NCBI RefSeq assembly: GCF_900156745.1
Contig: NZ_LT707065.1
Location: forward strand, 4,402,001 to 4,466,000
Reading direction: 5' to 3'
Length of the DNA: 64,000 nucleotides
Source of the DNA: Achromobacter sp. MFA1 R4
GTDB taxonomy: Bacteria; Pseudomonadota; Gammaproteobacteria; Burkholderiales; Burkholderiaceae_B
In this document: positions 55,801 through 63,800 of the stretch, piece after piece
Layout of the letters: every line of letters starts with the position of its first letter
Numbering within the stretch: the stretch's first letter is position 1
The notes under the pieces: generated by a model
What the model saw: only the letters and a program-made list of their open reading frames with translations
What the model was told of the DNA's origin: nothing
The model's database searches: none
Made by a program: the position numbers and the translations under genes

Positions 55801-58800
55801 CCAGCGGCGCCACCGCGCCCGGCCCGGTTCTCATCGCCAGCATCGGCCTGCCCGGCGGCAACGTCGTGCGCACGGTCTCCAACCCGGCCACCATCCCGGA
55901 CAGCCAACTCTTCGCCGTCAACGGCACGCCCGATGCGCCCTACGTCGTCGCCACCGACCCCCGCTTTGTCGGCAACCGCCCGACCGTCTCCAGCGACTAC
56001 CTGTTCGACCTGCTGCAGCAGCCCGGCGCGCCCGTCGGCAACAGCGGCGCTTCCGGCTCCGTCAACGCCGGCCTGGGCAACAACCCCGGCGGCCTGAACG
56101 CCCTGATCCCCGCCGGCGCAAAATTCCTCACGCCGTCCGGTCAGCCCCGTCGCCTGGGCGACGGCTTCTACGAACAGAAGCTCGTCGCCGACCAGATCCT
56201 GGCCACCACCGGCCAGCGCTTCCTGGAAGGCTTCGGCGACAACGACAGCCAGTACAAGCAGCTCCTCGCAAACGGCGCCCAGTTCGCGCTGAACAACGGC
56301 ATCAAGCTGGGCGCGGCGTTGACCGAAGCGCAGCAGCGCCAGCTCACCACCGACCTCGTCTGGCTGGTCGAGCAGACCGTCACGCTGCCCGACGGCACCA
56401 CCGAGACCGTCCTGGTCCCGCAGGTGTACCTGTTGGTGCGCGAAGGCGACCTGAAGGGCGACGGCACCCTCATGGCCGGCCGCGACGTCAAGCTCGCGGC
56501 CGACGGCGACATCAACAACAGCGGCACCATCGGCGCGCGCGACGCCACCGTCATGACGGCGGCCAACATCGTCAACCAGGCCGGAGGACTGATCCAAGGT
56601 TCCGTTGTCGACCTGGCCGCGCGCGAAGACCTGATCAATCTGGTGTCGCTGATCAAGGGCGACAACGTCGCGCTGTCCGCGGGCCGCGACATCGCGCTGA
56701 CCTCCACGTCGGCATCCGAGAACCACGGCGCTACGTGGGGCTCGTACATCTCCGGGGTATCGCGTGTGGACGCGGGCAACCTCAACATGCAGGCCGGCCG
56801 CGACATCAACCTGACGGCGGCGCAAATCACCGCCACTGAAGATGCGCGCCTGCAGGCGGGACGGGATATCAACCTGGCCACGCTGGAAGAAAGCCACGGC
56901 GAATCGCTAGTGCGCAACAAGAAGAACCGGCATGACCTCGCCACCAGCACGGAAGTCGGGTCGACCATTGCGGCGGACGGCAACGTCACGCTGATTGCAG
57001 GGCAGGACGTCAATGCGCGTGCAGCGGAAGTCACGGCGGACCAACAGCTTGCCGTGGGGGCGGGGCGCGACATCAACCTGACGTCCGGCGTGCAGACCGG
57101 GTCGGCGTACGACGAAACGCACTACAAGACCAGTGGTTTCATGTCGTCGAAGACCACGCACACCAAAACGGCCGTCGACTGGGAACAGTCCCTGGCCACC
57201 ACCTTCACCGGCGATACGGCTGTGCTGATGGCGGGCCGCGACCTGACCGTCTCGGGCTCGAACGTCGGCGCGCAGAAGGACCTCGTGATGTCGGCCGAGC
57301 GCGACGTCAATATCCTGCCGGGCCAGAACGCCCAGGACAGCTATGACTACAAGATGGTGAAGAAGTCCGGCTTCGGGGCGATGGGCGGTTTCAGTTATGG
57401 CTCCAGCAAGCAGACGGACTCGCTGGACAGCAAGAAGGTCTTCCACAATGCCAGCACCGTCGGCAGCGTCGAAGGCGACGTGCTCATCAACGCCGGCGGC
57501 TCCCTGAACATCACGGGCAGCAACGTCATCGCGCGGCAGGGCGACGTCACGCTGATCGGCAAAGACGTGAACATCGGCGCGGCGCTTGACACCACGCAGG
57601 AGCGGGAATTCCATGAGATCAAGCAGACGGGGCTGAGCATTAATGCGAGCACGCCCTTGGTCGATGCGATGCAAACCGCTGGAAGGATGGGAGATGCGGC
57701 GGGGAAAACGGACAACAAGGTAATGCAGGGTCTGGCTCTGGCTACTACCGGCCTTGCCGCCGTCAATGCCTACGACGCTGTTGCGGCTGATCCCAAGAGC
57801 GCAGGGGGTGTGAGCCTCAGTATCAATTTTGGCGTCAGCAAGAGTCAGAGCACGACGGATCGAGCGTCTTCCTCCGTTTCGGGATCTACCATCGCGGCCG
57901 GCGGAGATCTGACTATTCTCGCTGCGGGTGCGGCTGCCGATTCCGACGTCACTGTGACGGGATCGCGCTTGTCGGCAGGCAACAATGCCATCATCAAAGC
58001 GGACGGCGACATTCTGCTGCAGGCTGCGCAAAACACCTTTGAGCAGCATACGAAGAACAAAAGCTACAGCGGCAGCGTTGGCATTGGGGTCTCGGCGAAC
58101 AGCCAAGATGGTGTCGGCGTGATGTTGAACGTCAGTGCAGGCGGCGGTCGCGGACGCGCAGACGGCAAAGACACGAACTGGACATACGCAGATGTGACCG
58201 CCGGCAATGTGCTGGCATTGCAATCGGGCGGCGACACCTCGCTGATCGGCGCAATAGGAAGCGCAGATCAGATCATCGCTTCGGTCGGCAAGAATCTTCG
58301 GATCGAGACTCTGCAGGACATCAGTACCTACGATGCCAAACAGCAGAGTGCCGGCCTTCAAGCCAATATCTGCATTTATGGATACTGCAAAAGCTCAGTA
58401 TCCGGCAATGTCTCGCAAGGCAGGATGGACAGTAACTTCCAGTCCGCTACGCAACAGGCGGGACTGAAGGCGGGCGACGGCGGCTTCCTGGTGAGCGTTG
58501 GCCAGAACACCACGTTGATCGGTGGCGTCATATCGAGCGGCGATCAAGCTGTGGTTGATGGTCTGAACCGACTGGATACAGGCACGTTGATCGTCAAAGA
58601 CTTGAAGAACTCGGCAAGCTACGAGGCCGACCAGGTCGCGCTGAGCGGGGGATACAGTTGGGGCGGAAGCGGGGGAGGAGAAGCGAAGAATAGCGACGTA
58701 GGCACAAACTCGAAAGGGCAAGCAGCCGGCGGTGCGGACAAAGTGCCCGGCACAAGCTTACCGACAAGTGATAACGGAACATCCGTGGGCGTGCCCGTGG

Positions 58801-60326
58801 TCGCCGCAGCGTCTGGGAACGCGAACTCGACTACGCACAGCGCTATCAGCGGTGGCACCGTGATCATTCGAGACGGCGAGGGTCAGCTTGCCCTGACCGG
58901 AAAGTCGGCCGCTGAGATGATCGCGTCCTTGAACCGAGATACGTCGGATACCTTGAATGCGCTGAAACCGATCTTTGATAAGGACAAGATCGAGGCGGGG
59001 TTTGAGATTGCGTCGGAAGCCCAGCGGCAGATGGGGCAGTTTTTGACGAATCGGGCGAAGGAGGCGAAGGCATTAGAGCTTGAACTGGAAAATGAAAAGA
59101 AGAAACCCGGAGGCGGCAATCCTGCGCGCATTCTCTCGATCAACGACTCTTTGGCTGACGCGGCCAAGTGGGGGCCAAGCGGGGAATATCGTTTGGTCGC
59201 CACAGCCATCCTGGGCGGGGCGGCAGGCAATGTCACAGGCGGCGTTTCCGACTTTGCTCGGGCCAGCGCGGTCAATTACCTGCAGGGATTGACCACTCAG
59301 CAGGTCAAGCTGTACGCCGATATGTTGGGAGACGGTCCCGAGGCGCAGGCTGCCCGTGCCGCGTTGCACACGGTGGTGGGTTGCGCGGCGGGTGCTGCCC
59401 GCGGCGATGGATGCGGAGCGTCCGCATTGGGGGCTGGTGCAGCGTCCGTGGTGAACGGTCTGCTGGACGCCGTGAGCGGCAAAACCGGCTCGACGTTGTC
59501 GCCGGAGGACAAGGAGGCGCGCAACAACCTGGTGTCCTCGTTGTTGGCTGGGGTGGCGCTCGGGTTGGGGGCAGATGTTAGTGCGGTGGTAAACAGCGGA
59601 CGACTAGAGACGGAGAACAATGCGCTTGGTACTGCGTTGAAGCGAGCAGGGATACCGGCAATAAGCGCCTGTCTCCGTTTGCCTGTGTGCTATGAAACGG
59701 CCCTTACACGCGCACAATACTCGGCGATTACGGCGCTGGCGGCCGAGGCAATAGCGAAGACCCCTGGGTTGGACGAAGATCAAGCGCTATTGCTGGCGGT
59801 GACTAAATTCCTGGCAGGTGAATTGCCTGTAGGTCTGCCTGGTAAGCCTGGAGAGCCCATTCCGCCTGAGGCTATACCGCCTGGTAGTGGTGTTGGAAAT
59901 TTGCCTGACACGCAGTTGCCGGGTCAATCTGGGCACGTGCCGGACGTTGGCGGGGTGCCGGGGCAGGAGAATAATGGGCCGGTGGGTGGGACCATTATCA
60001 CTTCGCCGCTGCCGGAGGAGCAGGGGCCAGGTTTATTATTCAAGCATGTTGACGACATTCTGAAACCTAACGGGGAATATATCGGAATTGTCGATAAAGG
60101 CGCTACGCCCAACATTAGAACCGTTTCATCGCATGACTTCGAAGCAATGAAAGTAGACCTTTTGGACGGTGCGTCCATAGCTGGTACATATGCGGGCGGT
60201 AAGGGTACCTGGTACGACCTTCCAACTGGGGGGCGTGTCGGGGTTCGGATGTCTGACATTTCGGGGGAAACGCTGGATATTGATATTCCAGGTTATCCCA
60301 AGGGGTTTAAGGTTCACCATCAATGA
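49860..60326 (+). CDS. CdiA/FhaB-like two-partner-secreted exoprotein with C-terminal toxin region
   Basis: A 3488-residue exoprotein delivered by TpsB. Residues 1-25 are the signal. The TPS haemagglutinin domain (about 40-250) has the NPAGITCNGCGF motif. A long FHA beta-helix of GRDL/GRDM repeats follows (about 260-1660). A Gly/Ala/Ser-rich loop (about 396-461) interrupts it. A Cys-containing insert (about 1670-1877, six cysteines) occupies the place of a CDI receptor-binding domain. A second FHA repeat block (GRDINL-type) reaches about 3000. A pre-toxin domain (about 3160-3254) ends in TENN, a variant of VENN (59610-59621). The last 234 residues are a Pro/Gly linker and a toxin of unrecognised family ending IPGYPKGFKVHHQ. 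The last part is visibly less GC-rich. The next gene overlaps by 4 bases. Confidence 0.92.
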   Translation: MMSKLRSLIVWSLVYTQVWTPVLAQTLPISVDKGVSGPKPVVGISNGVPVVNIAPPSAGGVSNNRYTQFNVGPSGVVLNNSGGASQTQLAGQVAGNVMLGNQRATTILNQVTAPNPSQLMGTLEVAGNRANVIVANPAGITCNGCGFLNSDRATLTTGRPQVGPDGSIALEVAAGKIRVEGEGLNGTSASQVDLIARTLEINAGVWADRLNVTAGAARVDYATGAASAQAGEGPAPEVALDTAALGGMYANSIRLIGTEAGVGVNVGGNLVALTGDLQVSASGDVRIAPSAAIQAARDLRLAAGRDLAVDGVAQAAGGVALSAGRDAQIRGAVGAGGSVDVDAPGDVIVAAQGALQTQGALRVTAGKDLTLGGSLLMGGQDVRMESGRHVRIGGDASTPGATPPVIGGSGSGPEAGGETPSGGAGAGSGAGAGGPATDGGASGASGGAAQAGADSSGLVTAKGGIALKAGRDMTLPAQVTAAGALHAQAGADLTTGATAQLQSGGPATIRAGADLRVGGLVGARGDVSLMAGRDAQVSGKGAATGRLAMDAERNLRLDAPAQWDAEGAVAANAGGDMALAGALRANGETALTAGGRLAIDGAVSAASGGLNVSAGGDVSVGAQAQVAAAGPVGLNAGGDLQSFGKVTSLKDLSLQAARNLSLDGETLATGDLRLQAGQALAAASASRLQADGSVTAAAGNASLAGLLIAGQSVQVNTRDGLHVDGTMLADAGTLKAVSGGDMTLGSDSVLQAGRQLDAQAGGKLLADGTLSGETDIRLAAGTHAELNGTTVANGALRAEAGADLTIGQAGLAQGSSKLFLGAGRDLRVAGTAGTADMGQGAEGFLQAQAARDFFVTGVVTAGTPASLSATRNLGIDGTVAALAGGLTAHAGAQLRVGAAGRMQAAQNLTARSGGDLDSDGVIVAGGGLTLAATGDARLGGTAAALGDTAAGNLLLGGRDVTIKQGGQVQAAGTLAAQAGRDLVAAGALASVEDMMLTAARDARVDGTAASDANLSLTSRNVAVGAAGLAQAAGTLAATAQGTLLAAGSMLAGVTQTLTAGDDMTVDGTVAALQGDLTLETLRGNLVLGAASNQQAGGALAATAGGALQALGSAAAGQGLALRAGTDATLGGIAAAQAGNVAVIADRNLTTTADARIQAADAIDLQAGGALQNAGILSAAGAATLLAGTTLDNTGSVLAGGDANATASGALSNAGRFIAGVGEDGALSLPGSVKLTAAFITHPGVSAAGKDMTLSAGGMDLSAGNLSSIGKLALASPGDIATRNAVLHGGSLGISAATLRNQGGKLTSAGDAVLKLGGELDNATGLIAAAGKVQIEAARIGNAAGTLAGGDLTLATAGAVDNRGGLIQADETLTLNAASLDNSATLTAASAPPKGVLGKLVTIVADRVNNQGGSLSASQDLTIATGELDNAGGEVAAQRNATIDAALLKNSQGKVMAGERLAIMIQALQGLGALQSAQDLSFTYTGSLSQTGDIAAGRDLSMSVGGAMDNSATVSAGRDLTITAASLNNQASGELLAGRNNTINVTNGLTNSGLIDGGVTNITAGRVDNFGRIYGNSLSIRAGELVNGAGPGGGAVIASRGDLDLGIGSLVNREHGLIYAGADLRIGGALDTNGQAIGQAVSLLNASATIEAAGNAAISAASLQNVNTNFVSQTLPVLTVPKLYVTPEGSTDMYDMETNWFCDQVTPMCGKVPEWLDDDPERRFLLPSDKYPASRYGPPFDYVPSKKGRAGETAPIPVTFTPQTVACSGGDNGGDCWDVPESFFYSNDAPVWAVFGVTPPSGPMPVWQPPLRECFGAEACAAEAARRQAYEDAYAAFRAPHIELDQRIREFNADFDSRLVGTFTYYEVEETVTETRTVSSDPAKILSGGAMTLTGTVTNDKSQIAAGGTLSVSGPAINNIGAAGERVVVRNGTATVTQARDSDRKEYASAYTQTLAAESIELPVGTSGGNLSVSLSGGAPGASGATAPGPVLIASIGLPGGNVVRTVSNPATIPDSQLFAVNGTPDAPYVVATDPRFVGNRPTVSSDYLFDLLQQPGAPVGNSGASGSVNAGLGNNPGGLNALIPAGAKFLTPSGQPRRLGDGFYEQKLVADQILATTGQRFLEGFGDNDSQYKQLLANGAQFALNNGIKLGAALTEAQQRQLTTDLVWLVEQTVTLPDGTTETVLVPQVYLLVREGDLKGDGTLMAGRDVKLAADGDINNSGTIGARDATVMTAANIVNQAGGLIQGSVVDLAAREDLINLVSLIKGDNVALSAGRDIALTSTSASENHGATWGSYISGVSRVDAGNLNMQAGRDINLTAAQITATEDARLQAGRDINLATLEESHGESLVRNKKNRHDLATSTEVGSTIAADGNVTLIAGQDVNARAAEVTADQQLAVGAGRDINLTSGVQTGSAYDETHYKTSGFMSSKTTHTKTAVDWEQSLATTFTGDTAVLMAGRDLTVSGSNVGAQKDLVMSAERDVNILPGQNAQDSYDYKMVKKSGFGAMGGFSYGSSKQTDSLDSKKVFHNASTVGSVEGDVLINAGGSLNITGSNVIARQGDVTLIGKDVNIGAALDTTQEREFHEIKQTGLSINASTPLVDAMQTAGRMGDAAGKTDNKVMQGLALATTGLAAVNAYDAVAADPKSAGGVSLSINFGVSKSQSTTDRASSSVSGSTIAAGGDLTILAAGAAADSDVTVTGSRLSAGNNAIIKADGDILLQAAQNTFEQHTKNKSYSGSVGIGVSANSQDGVGVMLNVSAGGGRGRADGKDTNWTYADVTAGNVLALQSGGDTSLIGAIGSADQIIASVGKNLRIETLQDISTYDAKQQSAGLQANICIYGYCKSSVSGNVSQGRMDSNFQSATQQAGLKAGDGGFLVSVGQNTTLIGGVISSGDQAVVDGLNRLDTGTLIVKDLKNSASYEADQVALSGGYSWGGSGGGEAKNSDVGTNSKGQAAGGADKVPGTSLPTSDNGTSVGVPVVAAASGNANSTTHSAISGGTVIIRDGEGQLALTGKSAAEMIASLNRDTSDTLNALKPIFDKDKIEAGFEIASEAQRQMGQFLTNRAKEAKALELELENEKKKPGGGNPARILSINDSLADAAKWGPSGEYRLVATAILGGAAGNVTGGVSDFARASAVNYLQGLTTQQVKLYADMLGDGPEAQAARAALHTVVGCAAGAARGDGCGASALGAGAASVVNGLLDAVSGKTGSTLSPEDKEARNNLVSSLLAGVALGLGADVSAVVNSGRLETENNALGTALKRAGIPAISACLRLPVCYETALTRAQYSAITALAAEAIAKTPGLDEDQALLLAVTKFLAGELPVGLPGKPGEPIPPEAIPPGSGVGNLPDTQLPGQSGHVPDVGGVPGQENNGPVGGTIITSPLPEEQGPGLLFKHVDDILKPNGEYIGIVDKGATPNIRTVSSHDFEAMKVDLLDGASIAGTYAGGKGTWYDLPTGGRVGVRMSDISGETLDIDIPGYPKGFKVHHQ
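56271..56494 (+). repeat. parent copy of the 224-base duplication
   Basis: In the main exoprotein gene, encoding the segment NGAQFAL...GRDVKL just before the second FHA block. See the matching copy at 60890-61113. Confidence 0.85.
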
Positions 60327-60727
60327 CTCGAGAACCGGTTGATAAGTATTTTGGCATTCGATTGAGTGACTGGATAGAACGACTTCCAAATGAGTTGGAT
60401 GTGGATGCTGTCGGCCTGTGGCAAATTATTCCAGTTGGTATGGATAGTTTTGGTTTGGAAGGAAACGATCTTGATCTATTTGCATACAGATGCATCATGG
60501 CTCTGCTTCAAAAAGGGGCTGTTCCTGTTAGAGCAATAAAAGGCGCTCCTGGATGGGTGCCTGATTTGGCGTACCGAGGACCTCACGAAGACATAGCAAA
60601 CCAAATTGTCCGTGAATGGAGGTCTTCAAAGCTCGCCCCGGATCATGACGGACTGTGGTTTTCACTTGTGCGCCAAGATAGCTTCTGGTCGCCGGCTCGG
60701 GCAGGTTGCCGTGGCGATAGATCTTAA
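60323..60727 (+). CDS. CDI immunity-protein candidate (CdiI-like)
   Basis: A 134-residue acidic protein starting MTREPVDKYFGIRLSDWIERL whose ATG overlaps the exoprotein stop (ATGA at 60323-60326). Small cytoplasmic immunity genes sit exactly here in CDI loci and neutralise the toxin domain of their partner. The gene is lower in GC than the surroundings, like the toxin end. I recognise no family. The last about 20 residues (SFWSPARAGCRGDRS) fall in GC-rich sequence that continues into the scrambled junction, so the natural C-terminus may have been lost or altered. Confidence 0.75.
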   Translation: MTREPVDKYFGIRLSDWIERLPNELDVDAVGLWQIIPVGMDSFGLEGNDLDLFAYRCIMALLQKGAVPVRAIKGAPGWVPDLAYRGPHEDIANQIVREWRSSKLAPDHDGLWFSLVRQDSFWSPARAGCRGDRS

Positions 60728-60811
60728 CCAAGGTTGAAGGATTAATGAACTTCGCTTGCATCGTCCCAGGCCGGTGCTTGTTGAGAGGCGCGAAGATGTG
60801 CGCTCCGTTAG
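60728..60811. other. unexplained junction sequence between immunity gene and orphan fragment
   Basis: These bases match neither the main exoprotein gene nor a recognised element. On the minus strand a continuous reading (about 60854 down to about 60660) gives a peptide with KHRPGTMQAKFINPSTLVKIYRHGN that I do not recognise. It could be the end of a decayed mobile element or an earlier immunity/toxin gene. Confidence 0.5.
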
Positions 60812-63800
60812 GCCTACTGGAGCCCGTATGAATTTGAAAGCTGTCCCGCGGCATGTGAGTTAGCGGGGTCGCTCGCCCAGCTTGTCATCAACGGCGCCCA
60901 GTTCGCGCTGACCAACGGCATCAAGCTGGGCGCGGCGTTGACCGAAGCGCAGCAGCGCCAGCTCACCACCGACCTCGTCTGGCTGGTCGAGCAGACCGTC
61001 ACGCTGCCCGACGGCACCACCGAGACCGTGCTGGTCCCGCAGGTCTACCTCCTGGTGCGCGAAGGCAACCTGAAGGGCGACGGCACCCTCATGGCCGGCC
61101 GCGACGTCAAGCTTACGGCGGCGCAAGTCACCGCCACGGAAGACGCGCGCCTGCAGGCGGGACGGGATATCAACCTGGCCACGCTTACGCAGAGCCATAA
61201 CGAATCGCTTGTGCGCAATAGCAAGAACCGCCACGATCTGAGCACCAGCAGCGAAGTCGGGACGGTCATTGCCGCTGACGGCAATCTCACGCTGATTGCG
61301 GAGCGGGACTTCAACGCTCGTGCAGCGGATGTCATGGCCGGCAATCGGTTGGGTGTCGTAGCAGGCCGCGACATCAACATCGGCGCCGGAGAGGCCTCGG
61401 CCTCCGCCCACGACGAGGTGCACTACAAAACCCGCGGATTTCTCTCCAGCAAGACCACGCATCAGGCCGACTCGATGGCCTGGACTCAAGCGCAAGGGTC
61501 GACCTTCAGCGGGGAAGAGGCGGTTTTCCAGGCCGGCAGGGACTTCTCGCTCAACGCCTCGCAGGTTCTTGCCAGCAAGGATCTCATCGTCGACGCGGGC
61601 CGCGATCTGTCGGTGACGGCGGGAACCAACACCTACGGAGAAAGCCACTACGAACGCGTGAAGAAAAGCGGCCTGTCCTCTGGCGGCTTTGGCATTTCAT
61701 ACAAGAGCAGCGATTCCAAGACACTGCAGACCGTCGACGGGATGACGCAGAGCGACGCGCGCAGCCTCCTGGGCACCACGGGCGGAAACGTCATCATGAC
61801 GGCTGGCCGGGACGTCCTGGTTGCCGGCAGCGACGTCGTGGCGGGCAAGGCTGCAGGCGATATCGCAGGCAGCACGGGCAACATCGATATCCAGGGCGAG
61901 AACGTTGCAATCGTGGCCGGCCGCGATATCGAGAACACCCACAGCGAGTACTCGCTCAAGCAAAGCGGCTTCGGAGTTTCCGTTGTCGGCACCTTGATGG
62001 ACACTGTCAAGAACGTGTCCGCAGCAGGTTCCGCCAAATCCAAGGCGCAAGAGCTCGGTCACAGCGGGGCTACGACGCCGGGGGTGTCGCTGTCCTACAG
62101 CAGCAGCAAGAGCGGCGGCTCGTTCGACTCGTACAGCCAGGTAAGTAGCGGTTCTTCGCTGAGCGCCGCGGGCGATATCGTGATTCGTGCGACCGGGAAC
62201 GGCTCGCGCGATGCCTCGGGCCGGGCGCAGGATGGCGACATCCTGATCTCCGGTTCCACCCTGCGCGCCCAGGGCGGTGTCGTACTGGATGCCCAGCGCA
62301 ACATCGCCGTCGTCGGTTCCGACAATCGTCAGAATCAGACCAGCGAGGAATCGAGCAAGAGCACCAGCTTCTCGATAGGCAGCATGAGCCTGGGCGACAT
62401 CGGACGCGCGATCGATGGCGGGCCCAATTCCAGCGGCGTCAAGGTGTTCCCCTACGGCAGCGAATCGGCGCACTCCGATGAATTGTCCTCCGGCACGTGG
62501 CAGACCTCATCGCTCATCACCGGGAACAGCGTTCATCTGAACAGCCGTGACGGCGACATCCGCATCGCCGGATCGGCCATCGACGCCATCAACAACGTGG
62601 GCCTTTTGGCCAACCGCGGATCGATCGTCATCGACACGGGCAGCGCGACGCGCGACCACAGCAGCAGCTATAGCAACAAGACGGTGGGCGATCTGGGGCG
62701 TGAGGGCAGCGGCTTTTCCGTTGGGGTGCGCAGTAGCAGCGGCAGCCTGGATGAGCGCAGCAGCACGCCAAGCGCAGCCGGCAGCACCATTACCAGCCAT
62801 CTGGGCGACGTCTCGATCGTCGCCATGGAGGACGTACTGGTGCGCGGAAGCGATATCCGCGCAGGCCGGGATCTGCTCATGGCCGGTCAGTCAGTCGCCA
62901 TCGAAGGCAGCTACGACACCAGCGTCTATCGCCAGTTCCAGGAGAGCAGCCAGATCGGCGTAACCATCAGCGCCAGCAATCCGGTCGTCAGCGCCGTGCA
63001 GAGCACCAACCGCATGCGCGAGGCCGCCCAGGAGACCAACAATGGCCGCCTCCAGGCCATCGCGGCAGTCGCGGCGGGCCTGGCGGCCAAGAATGCCTAC
63101 GACGCGGTAGCCAAAGACCCCGCCAAGGTCGGCGGCATCAACATCAACGTCGACCTGGGCGCCAGCAGCGCCAGCCAGACCAGCACCGGCCAAAGCAGTA
63201 CCGCAAGCGGCGCTGCCATTTCGGCCGGCCGTGATATGACGATCATCGCTGCCGGCAAGGGCGACAAGTCCGACATCATCGTGTCGGGCTCTGACCTGGC
63301 CGCGGGCCGCAACATTGTCCTGGATGCGCAAGGCGACATCCTGCTCACCGCCCAGCAGAACACCGCCAGCCAAAAGACCGACGGCAAGAGCAGCAGCGCC
63401 AGCATTGGCGTGGGTTTCTCGATTGGGGGAACCCAGACCGGCTTCAGCATCAACCTGGGCGCGGGCGGCAGCAAGAGCAAGAGCAATGGCGAGGACCTGA
63501 CGTGGAACAACACGCACGTGCAGGCCGGCAATGCGCTGACCATGAACTCCGGCGGCGACACGGTCCTGCGCGGCGCGCAAGCGAGCGCCGACCGGATCCT
63601 GGCCACGGTGGGCGGTGACCTCACCATCGAAAGCCTGCAGGACATCAGCAACTACACGGCGCGCGACCGCAGCGTGGGCGTGCAGGTAAGCCTGTGCATT
63701 CCTCCCATCTGCCATGGCGCCAGCTCGGTCAGCGGCAACTACGGCAACACCAAGATCAACAGCCAATACGCCAGCGTTACTGAGCAGTCAGGCCTGTGGG

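Noticed and set aside
55274..56839. Alternative plus-strand frame of 521 codons inside the exoprotein gene
   Set aside because: Arg/His-rich out-of-frame reading of a GC-rich gene; no start signal.
60528..60854. Separate minus-strand gene opposite the immunity gene
   Set aside because: No recognised family or start signal, and it overlaps a well-placed immunity candidate; kept only as a junction observation.
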